Source: Procambarus clarkii | Lineage: Eukaryota; Arthropoda; Malacostraca; Decapoda; Cambaridae | Direction of reading: 5' to 3' | DNA length: 64,000 bases | Assembly (NCBI RefSeq): GCF_040958095.1 | Contig: NC_091209.1 | Span: 7,572,589 to 7,636,588 of the forward strand | In this document: piece by piece, positions 21,840-30,062 of the stretch | Layout: each line of letters begins with the position of its first letter | How positions within the stretch are numbered: position 1 is the stretch's first letter | The notes under the pieces: model-generated | What the model was told of the DNA's origin: nothing | Databases searched by the model: none | What the model saw: only the letters and a program-made list of their open reading frames with translations | Position numbers and translations under genes: made by a program

Positions 21840-23600
21840 CCCTGTCCAGGGCACGGCCCCTGGAACTGGACGCCGAGGACTTAACGGACATAACGAAGTC
21901 ATCCTGGATTGCCGGCGGCAACGCCGAACCCAGGGCCTGTGGTGCGTACCGTTAGACGTAAACCTGCCGTCGTCGTCGAACTGATCTCGGGTCCTTGCTC
22001 CAACGCCGGCGTCTCCCTCCGACGAAGAAGAACAACAGACGACACAGGCGGACGAACGCTGAACTTACGACGTAGAAGGAATCCCTGCTACAACGACGTG
22101 CAGGGCGCTTAAGACAAACACACCAGGCTACACTGGCCGGGCGGGAGCGCCTGGGAACCAACCTGCCGGCAACACCGGCCAGACGGAGGACATGGAGTAA
22201 CGTTCCTGGCTACCCCCCAGGCAAGCAGGGCACGTGCCTGAGGGCCTGGACGGCGGAAAGCTTGAAATAACACACCGGGCAACACCGGCCAGACGTACGT
22301 CTGGGGACTACATGCCGGACTACACCGGCCGACGGACGTCTGGGGACATCTTGATCGGCGCCACTCTGGGGAAGACGTACCTGGGGACTCCGGGACACCG
22401 AAGGGCCTGGGGCTAACACCCCGGGCAACACGGCCGGGCGAGACGTCCGAGGGCGACGTGCCTAGCAGAGAACACACCACACACGGCAAGGACCCCGTGG
22501 CCTACCAACCACGCGCTGCCACACGGCATGCTCAGGGCCTAGACGAAAAGGGGGAGGGGGGGGGCCGTACACAGGCGCGGCCGTACGGGCGCGAGGCAGC
22601 CCGAGCCCCGACGTGGGAAGCTGTGGCGCAAAGCCACGTGGATTAGCACCCAAAAGGGAACAGGAAGGGCGGGACACAGCCCAACCGTGCGCGCCACGGA
22701 ACGCCGTGTCACGTGGCAGCATGACCAGGCGCGTGCCCCGTAGCAGGCCCGGGCGGAGGGCTGGACCTGGCCACGAGTCGTCGCCAGGGGCGACGCTTGT
22801 CCGCTCAGGGAGACCCGACCCCTGGGGACATCCCAGGGAAGCCGGCAGACCGGCAACAGGGAACACCCGAGGGAAAAACAGGAAAGACGCAGAAGCACAC
22901 CCTGCCGGCCAGGCACGTGACGACCCGGCAAGGCATGCATGGGCCCCGAGGCGGGGCCCGCCATAGGGCCGCCCACGCCTGGCCACGTGTCGCCGCCGCC
23001 GAGAACATTCGCCCCGGGCGTAGGACCGAACCTGGCCACAATCCGTCGCCGACGGCGACACATGTCCTCGGACAAGGCGAAGCCTGGCCCCCTGAGACAC
23101 CCAGGGAAACCCGGCGGGCCGGCGACAGGGAGCCCCGAAGGAAAGGCGGGAAGGACGCCGAAGCCCGCCCAGACGACCAGACACGTGGTCGATGGCGGCG
23201 AGGGAAGGGCCCCAAGGCAGAGCACAAAGTGCGTAGGGCCCACCACGCCTGGCCACATGGCGACGCCGGCAAGGGCACGCCTGGCCGCCGACGGGGCCCC
23301 GGGCAGGGCGCGCGCCTGGGCACGCCGCGCTGCGGGGCCCCTTGGACACGGACGGGCACGGCTGGACGGGGCCCCAGAAGAGAGGAGACCGAACGCAGGC
23401 CACTAGGGACGCGGCCCGGGGCACGCCGACCCTAAGCCAGCCACGCGACCAGCACGGCACGGGGGCGCCCGGCACAGGCCCAAGGAGGGCGCCCCAGCTC
23501 TCCGGGAACTAACAGCAGAGAGCCCAAAGGACTAACTAAGGCGGCACACACGTACCGCGAGGGGATGGCGCATGGCACACGCCGCACTGGGGAAGACCTG
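21840..23600. repeat. GC-rich repeat island
   Basis: Base composition changes sharply to strongly GC-rich. 22120-22450 holds CCGGGCAACACCGGCCAGAC-type units. 22700-23420 holds a repeat with a period near 266 bp, marked by CCTGGCCAC followed by CGTCGCC at 22765 and 23031. Long open frames occur on both strands because stop codons are rare at this GC content. Their translations are low-complexity Arg/Gly/Pro/Ala and overlap in several frames, so I do not call genes. Confidence 0.75.
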
Positions 23601-23772
23601 ACTAGGATTGAACAGAAAACCTCACCTTGGGTTTAAAAGTGTAGGGCAGGAGGGCCCTGCCGGAACAGTCTGGGGTGTCGAGGGCCCCAGGATGTCCGTG
23701 AGAGAGAGGTCAGGTACCGAGGCGGCTGGCGTGTTGTCCATCTCGTGCGAAGTCGGGCGGCCGGGGAGTGGT

Positions 23773-23940
23773 TGCGAGGGCAGCGGCGAGGGCAGCGGCG
23801 AGGGCGGGCGGAGTGAGGCAGAGCCCCATTGTGCGCCCGTATTTATACGGCCCCAAACTGCCCGCGCAACGCCGCGGGACGCGCTGTGCAATTGTTTCTT
23901 TCTCCCCCGCCAGAAAAATCCCCGCTTGTGAAGCAGTGAC
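23773..23940 (-). repeat. Tail module, copy B, outer boundary of the composite repeat
   Basis: This tail ends AAGCAGTGAC at 23940, immediately before CATTTTC and resumed zinc-finger sequence. The inverted-repeat segment TTTCTTTCTCCCCCGCCAGA lies at about 23895-23914. Confidence 0.8.
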
Positions 23941-24090
23941 CATTTTCGTGCATTCAGATGACAAATCCTCACGAGTGTCCAGAGTGTGGTGAGAGATTCG
24001 GTCGTCCTGTCCTTACGATGAGACACATGTTAAGGCATTCAGTTGAACGCCGTTTCGAGTGTGCAGAGTGTGGCGGGAGATTTATTCATA
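23941..24090 (+). pseudogene. Degenerate C2H2 zinc-finger array (right part)
   Basis: After the composite repeat the plus strand resumes with VHSDDK-type linker sequence, then CPECGERFGRPVLTMRHMLR and HSVERRFECAECGGRF, in the same finger style as 7010-7537. A one-base shift between the linker and the finger breaks the frame. The array is then truncated by LINE sequence at about 24091. Confidence 0.75.
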
Positions 24091-24250
24091 TAACGCTGTT
24101 TGAATGTAATTGTCTGTAATAATTTGTAATTGTATTTGTGCTGCTTTTTCAGCCATGTTCCCCCCTCTTTTACCTCTATTTTTATTTGTTCTCAACACAT
24201 TTTATTCTTTATACCCATTAGTATTAAGCTTTAGTCATTAATGTTTTTTC
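24091..24250 (+). mobile_element. LINE 3' UTR fragment
   Basis: This matches the 3' UTR of the CR1/L2-like LINE (AACGCTGTTTGAATGTAATT, TTTTACCTCTATTTTTATTT) as at 36621-36775. It is cut where the next head module begins, at TTTTTTC-TGATCAGG, so that unit inserted into or recombined with this LINE tail. Confidence 0.8.
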
Positions 24251-26703
24251 TGATCAGGGGGAGAAAGATACTGGCAGTATGGGGCTTTAAATTTATTGAA
24301 GATTAAATTCTGCAGAACATGTAAATATATAAAGTTTCAAATATATAAAGTAAGTAAATATATAAAGTTTATATTAAACACGGTTTATATTATAGACATA
24401 TAAACAAAGTTTATATTATATTAAACTTAATATTGAACAAGTAAATATATAAAGTTTCGAATATATAAAGTAAGTAAATATATAAAGTTTATATTAAAAT
24501 ATATAAAGTAAATATATAAAGTAAGAATTAACAGTAACAATTCCAAGTCCGAGGACTAGATTTAACTTAAAAGGTACACCCGTAGTAAGTATGAGACCTT
24601 AGCCTATAGTGACATGGAAACTAATTCTGCAGAAACCTAAAGGTTAACTGGTACTAGAATTAAGGCCGAGTGCAAATGTGTAGTAATTATATAACACTAG
24701 GATATAACAGGCAGAACACAAAGAATAACTAATAAGTGAGAGACCACATAACACGTAATGTACCCGGCCAAGAGGCCGTAAAAGACCTAATGAATAAGGA
24801 GAAGGGGGTGTGACTACAAGTAGGGCTTACTAGCACCTAGACTGGGCAAAGTATTAGCTGCGGACAGCGGGACACTTGGGGACCGGCGCTGCACCCCCAC
24901 CGCAGGCCAGCGGCCGGACCCCCCCCCCCCGAAGGGAGAGTGCCAGCTGGCCGCGTGAGGCACTCAAAGTGGAAGAGCAACAACGTCCCGGCTGACGTAG
25001 GATGTGAGAGCACTACTCTTCCACCTGCCGACTGCCATTATTCCTGATGTGGCGAGCCCGTCCCGAGACAGCTGGGTGCGGGGTGTAGTCATCTGGAGGC
25101 AAGCCTAGCGCCGAGAGGGCAGCGCATAGGATCCTGGAGAAATCTCGCCTGGTGACAGGAGCGCTTGTAGGATCTGTGCTTGTAGGATCCGAAGAGTGTT
25201 GATTCCTGACCATGTAAGCGATACCTGGTTGTTACGAACCCGGATCCAGTGTCCGAGCTCGGAGCAGTGACAACCGCGTCATCTGTGGGTCAGCTCCCGA
25301 AACCCCCCTCCAAGAGGACGACGACACCTGGTGAGGACGCAGGGTACCAGCTACGAGAACCAGTTTCCAGTCCCGTTGAGCACTCTACACCGCCGCCACT
25401 GACCTCTGGTGAGGTGGTGCTCCGACGACAGCGCCATCTATGGACTGGATACGTCAGGTGTTTGTGCCCGAGCCCGTAAGTGAGGTGTTTTAGTGTCCCA
25501 GTTATTGATGACGTGTCTGTTTACAGAGTCGACCTGGGACCTCTGTGTTGAAGGTTGAGTCAGTCTACCCGAGGCAGCCAGTCTCCATACCTTGAACGTT
25601 GCTGCAGCTGTTGTGAAGTCGTCCCCCGGAAGAACACTGTGGTGTGTTAGCCTGCCAGTGGAGTGGCAGTAAGAGGATTTACCCGGGACCGACTGTTGGA
25701 GACGATCATCCACTGGGGTACTGAAGACAGGAGAGTGATTTGTGGTGTCACACGAGGCTCCTGTCTAGGGCGTTCCCCTTTTATCGTTCGTGGAGTGGCC
25801 GTACCAGCCTTGTTGGCTCAGAACCTGCCAGCAGACCAGCTGGACGTGTGGTTGACGGCCTCCACGGCGGTGCCCCCAGTGGACCTGTGTTTTGGCTGAC
25901 CTGTGGCCCGGGTAGGCTCGGCATTCTCAGAGGACACGTTGTGAGGCCACGAAGAAAGCACCGCGAACTCAGCACCTAGCTTCTGGATCCAGAGTCTTCA
26001 GCAGAAGACTATGTTGTGCATAATCCCCTTGTATAGTGTTAATACCCCTCCCCCTGTGCACTTTTTGATTTTATATATTTAATTGGTGATGGTGATAAGT
26101 ATAATATTAAGTTCTTAGCTTTCTTTCCCTACTCCCTTTAAGTTACTTGCGTCACGGATCTCATCCCTTGATAGCCACTACTGGCTTGGGAACGGATATA
26201 TATATCTTCCTCTAACAACATCAGAGTAAGGACCCCGTTGCGTCCCGAGAGGGCCGTAACACTGGTCCAGTCGGAGCGTGCGTCGATTTTTTGTCGCGTA
26301 GATCACCTCCCCCGGGCTGAAAGATATAAGGCAGTAAGGGTGGGCAGAAGCGGCATGCAGTGTTATCGTGACAGGCAAGAGCACAGACGAGAGGGAAACC
26401 CTAGCTGAATCAATACGGAGACGAAAAACGGGGGGAGGGAGCCCGGCAGCAGGAATTAAGAGATTCCTTAATTAACAATCCTGGATGAATAAAGAGTTTT
26501 CCGAATAATTATACTGTAGCAATGAAGGGGGCTAACAATTCTAAGAATCTTCCGGCAAACGGAAGGGAGAAGTACCTTTGCTAAGAGCAAAGGTGGGAGA
26601 AAGCCAGTAGGAGAACAGCAAGGAAGCACAAAGCAACTATAACAGGGTAATACGAAACACTATAAATCTTGAATATAAACAATACATATACCAAGAACGG
26701 GTA
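24251..26703. repeat. Head module, copy 4, interrupted by a solo LTR
   Basis: TGATCAGGGGGAGAAAGATA opens a head like those at 7538 and 9851. It runs to CTGGT at 25229, resumes after the LTR at 26262 and joins body C near 26704. Confidence 0.8.
25230..26261. mobile_element. Solo LTR of an LTR retrotransposon (1,032 bp)
   Basis: The insert begins TGTTACG and ends CGTAACA, giving TG...CA ends and a 7-bp perfect terminal inverted repeat. It is flanked on both sides by CTGGT (25225-25229 and 26262-26266). The uninterrupted sequence is present in the other head copies, which proves a discrete insertion. Five-bp duplications with these ends fit Gypsy or BEL families. No primer-binding site, gag or pol follows, so it is a solo LTR left by LTR-LTR recombination. 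An AT-rich TTTTATATATTTAA near 26071 may be a core promoter. Confidence 0.9.
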
Positions 26704-27583
26704 TATACAACTAAGCAATATATACATAAACAATAAAATGGAATAAGAACCAATTCTTAAAGCCAAATCTATAACATGCTTGTGTCCTAAGCGGATGTAG
26801 AATGTGAGCGGGGAACATTACCCTTGGTCTCCATCCCATCTCTGCCTCCAGACGGGTGATAGGGCTGGATAGAAGCCAAGGAGTCTGCCTTAAGTGGCCG
26901 CTGAGTGTAGTCTTGTGTTGTCAATGAGCGGCTGCGAGCCGCAGCTAGTACGCCGTGAACTTCGGCTACATCTTTTAGAACAGGAGCAAAGTGAAATCGA
27001 CGGCAGGGAACCGTCATCCAGTAACTGTAATAAGGATAATAATAAGAATACAATGTCGTAAATAATCGTACAATGAAGAATACAATGTAATATCGTAAAT
27101 AACCGATGACGGCAAGTGCCGCAGAATGGAAGAAATTAAGAAAGCAACGCCAAACCATAATAACAATTTATATTTTTAATAAAATAATACTGGAATGACA
27201 GTAACGATACGGAATAATATTAATACTACCATATAGCCCAGCAAATAAGGGAAGATAATAGTATTAACGTAGGCCCTGGGCGGCTGCATCCCGGCACCGC
27301 TGCGTGCGTTGTAATGGTGATAAGAGGAATATCCGGCTCGCGTTCTCTTCCTCGCCGCAGTTGGGTGAGGAGGGGGGGTTCCGGCTTGTCGTGGCTGCGA
27401 AAAAAGGGAACAGAAGAAGCCGGCGTTGTGCGCCAAGCGGGCAGAGCGCAGGGGAAGGAGTAGCGGTTGGAGGTAAGGGCCCCTAACCTAATGATAGATG
27501 AGGTAAAATTAAATAGAATACTATTACGTAGTAGGAAACAACAATGGCGAAGGAACAAGAAGAGTAAAATAGCCCAGAAGGCC
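26704..27583. repeat. Body module C, left part
   Basis: This matches the first 0.9 kb of bodies A and B and stops at TAGCCCAGAAGGCC, where the 6.3-kb LINE inserted. The body resumes at 33872. Confidence 0.8.
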
Positions 27584-28122
27584 CCCTCCCCGCTCAGCTC
27601 GTTGTCGCCGTGTGGGGGCTTAGTGGGCGGCTGCCGGAGTGTGATGCTCCTTGGGACAGTCCTCTGTCCTTTTTTTTTCTAGCCTTGTGCTCCTGCTGCC
27701 GTCCTCTCCAATTCTGCTGGGCATCTTTTCCTTTTCCTTCTGTTTCGTTTTTCTCCCCCCTCTTCTCCTATCTGCTTGCCGTTTCCTACCGACCTTTTGC
27801 TCGTTCTGGTTCTTCCCTTGGACTTCTTCTTTTTTGACGCCCGGGTGCTTGGGGAGGCATACTCATGCACCCGTAGAACTGCAGTACCCGACGTCGAGAG
27901 CGAGGGGAACCTTTTATTGTCAATCCCCACTTCGTCACTGAACCCGATCTCGACGGACTGTCGGTTTCTTAAGGTGGCGTTTGTGGGGCGTATACTCGCG
28001 ACGCACCCCTAGGAGGCCCCGGCAAGATCGGCGATAGCTTCTTGTTGGGTGTCCTGCCTCTAATTGTGGCTCCATGGTGGGTGTGGGGGCACATTCGTGA
28101 GTGAATTCTTTCTTTCGTCAAG

Positions 28123-30039
28123 ATGATTACCCCTGCTTCGGCTTCTTCTGGTTTACCTTCTCAGGCTCGTGGGGTGGGCGACCAAGCCCCCGAGTCGGTC
28201 CGTATTGGAAGACCGGGCTCTGTAGCCTCCGCTGCATTGGGCCCCGACCTTGCTCCTCCTTTGGCCTCTCTGACTCCTTCCTCTGGCTCCCCTCCCTCCT
28301 CTGTGGTTGGGTCGAGCCCCAAGCCCCCAGTGGTGACTACCTCGTCCCCTGGCGCGGCTCCTTCTCTAGTTCTAGCTGCGCCTTTTAACCCCTCTCTCTC
28401 TGGGGGTTCTCACCGCCGTCCTCGTCACGGCCGCCCTCGCTCGTTTCCTTCCAGTTCTGCTACCTATCAAGCCTTGTTTGGTCCCGCTTCGTGGGCCAAA
28501 TATTTTGATCTCCTCCCTCTTGATTCTGCGCCTCCTGACGATTTCTCCCTCCATCGACATCTCATTGATTCCGTGGATGCCTCCATTACTTTCAACCCCA
28601 CTCGTCTCGGTACACGTGTCGTTGCTGCTCCTTCTCAGGATGCTGCTTCCCGCTTGGCTGCCTTATCCTGCCTTGGCGAGACCCCCGTTCGGGTCTCGAA
28701 GAACGTTCAGTTGAATGCCAGTGTTGGCACTATTTTGCTCCCGCCCCATGTTGCGACTGGTGTTCGGGACCTGCGCGACTGCCACGACGATATTCGACAT
28801 ATCCTCGCTGCCCAGGGCCACTCTATTCTCCAGGTGGACACGTTTACTCGTCCCCCTCGTGGTAGTCGCCGTCAACCCCTCCGGGTTGTGAAGATTACCT
28901 TTGATGGTAGGACCCTTCCACCCTCTGTCATTCTTGCTGGTGCCAGGTGCTCTGTCCAGGAGTACATTCCTTCTCCTCGGCTCTGCAACAAGTGCTGGAG
29001 GTTTGGGCATGGTGCCCTCCGCTGCTCCGGGACTGTCTCTCTCTGTCCTTTGTGTGGTGGCGAAGGTCACTCTAAGTCGGAGTGCGCTTCTCCCCAGGCT
29101 CGTTGCCTCAACTGCGGTGAGGCCCATCCTACCTTCTCCCGTGCGTGTGTCCATTACAAGCTTGAGGCAGCCGTCCTCAACTTGAAGCACCGGGAGCGTT
29201 TATCTTTTCCTGAGGCGAGGCGCCAGGTTCGCCGGCTCCCGCCTTATGCTAATATCTCTTATGCTCGCGTGTTGCGCTCTTCCTCTCCTCGTCCTTCCCG
29301 CCTTCCTCAGACTCACAACCGTTTCCGGGCCTTGGACCCTGATGCGCCCACTGCCCCCTCCTCTGTCCCTTTGGGTTCTCTCCCGAAGGATCCTCCTCCT
29401 GGTCCTCTGTCTGGGGTTCCCCTTCCTTCTACCCGGTCTGTCGTGTCTTCTGTGTCTTCTTCCTCGTCCCCCTCCGATCCTCCTTCCCATCCTCTTCCTC
29501 CATCTATCGGCTCTCCCCACCGCCTGTCGGTGCGGGCGGATGTCCATCGCTCTCCTAACGGCCGTCGTGTGTGCTCTCGTTCGGCTTCTCCTGTTGAGAC
29601 ACTGGAATCCGTTGCCCGGTACGTAGTTGCTGGGACACCGGTCTCTTTAAGTCAGAAGCGTAAGCCTGGCTCCTCTCCTTCCTCTTCCCCGGCGGGTAAG
29701 AAGGCTTCGCTTTCTTCCTCAGCCCCTCCTCCTGGCTCTGTTGCTCCTTCCCCTCCCGTTTCAGTGCTTGCGCCCCCTGTTCCTGCTATGGAGGTTTCTT
29801 TGGCCCCTGCTTCCCTTTCGGTTGCTGCTCTTGCTGGGGTGCGCTCCTCTCTTTCTACTCCCCCTCTTCCTGCTGCTGTCCTTGACTGCTCCTCTCCGTT
29901 GTCTCCTCCTCCTCCTCCGGACCCTGCCCGCCCACCTCTGATCTGTTCTCCCGTTTCCTTCCCTCCGTCTTTGCTCAGTTTACCCATGCCCCCTAACCCT
30001 GACTTTGCTGACCCTGATCCCGACCCTGATATTCTTTAA
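28123..30039 (+). CDS. LINE ORF1 protein with three CCHC zinc knuckles
   Basis: This gag-like nucleic-acid-binding protein of the retrotransposon packages the element RNA. It has 638 residues. The first 90 are Ser/Pro-rich, and a conserved middle carries the knuckles CNKCWRFGHGALRC, CPLCGGEGHSKSEC and CLNCGEAHPTFSRAC around residues 290-345. A long Ser/Pro-rich low-complexity tail follows, ending PDPDPDIL. The start ATG at 28123 is the first in frame and agrees with the other copy. The frame is open throughout. Its stop (30037-30039) lies close to ORF2, which is in the -1 frame. Confidence 0.9.
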   Translation: MITPASASSGLPSQARGVGDQAPESVRIGRPGSVASAALGPDLAPPLASLTPSSGSPPSSVVGSSPKPPVVTTSSPGAAPSLVLAAPFNPSLSGGSHRRPRHGRPRSFPSSSATYQALFGPASWAKYFDLLPLDSAPPDDFSLHRHLIDSVDASITFNPTRLGTRVVAAPSQDAASRLAALSCLGETPVRVSKNVQLNASVGTILLPPHVATGVRDLRDCHDDIRHILAAQGHSILQVDTFTRPPRGSRRQPLRVVKITFDGRTLPPSVILAGARCSVQEYIPSPRLCNKCWRFGHGALRCSGTVSLCPLCGGEGHSKSECASPQARCLNCGEAHPTFSRACVHYKLEAAVLNLKHRERLSFPEARRQVRRLPPYANISYARVLRSSSPRPSRLPQTHNRFRALDPDAPTAPSSVPLGSLPKDPPPGPLSGVPLPSTRSVVSSVSSSSSPSDPPSHPLPPSIGSPHRLSVRADVHRSPNGRRVCSRSASPVETLESVARYVVAGTPVSLSQKRKPGSSPSSSPAGKKASLSSSAPPPGSVAPSPPVSVLAPPVPAMEVSLAPASLSVAALAGVRSSLSTPPLPAAVLDCSSPLSPPPPPDPARPPLICSPVSFPPSLLSLPMPPNPDFADPDPDPDIL

Positions 30040-30062
30040 CGTGCTCTGTTGCTCTTTCGCCT

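Larger units (their letters stand above)
17991..23772. repeat. Body module B
   Basis: This parallels body A from ATAACAACTAAGC through GATAGATGAGGTAAA (18781) and GGAGGAACC (19427). It retains the roughly 243-bp block missing in A, and carries 51-bp arrays, spacers and then a long GC-rich section. Minus-strand open stretches in the shared part are interrupted differently from those in A. Confidence 0.75.
7538..23940. mobile_element. 16.4-kb composite satellite-rich repeat of head, body and tail modules, unclassified
   Basis: The zinc-finger array stops at CATTTTC (7531-7537) and resumes after CATTTTC (23941-23947). Everything between is made of recurring modules: head (7538, 8942 and 9851), body (11237 and 17991) and tail (ends at 9843, 17990 and 23940). 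Another head-body-tail copy starts at 24251. The head begins TGACCAGGGGGAGAAAGAT. The tail contains, on the opposite strand, TTTCTGGCGGGGGAGAAAGA, so the unit has imperfect subterminal inverted repeats. No ORF resembles a transposase, integrase or polymerase, so it would be non-autonomous if mobile. Alternatives are a heterochromatic satellite block or a non-coding transcription unit. Confidence 0.6.

Noticed and set aside
22462-23475. Long overlapping ORFs on both strands in the GC-rich island
   Set aside because: Stop codons are rare at this GC content. Several frames are open at once and encode Arg/Gly/Pro-rich low-complexity sequence.
7538-23940. Endogenous large DNA virus or Maverick/Polinton
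   Set aside because: No polymerase, integrase, capsid, ATPase or other conserved viral gene is visible in any frame.
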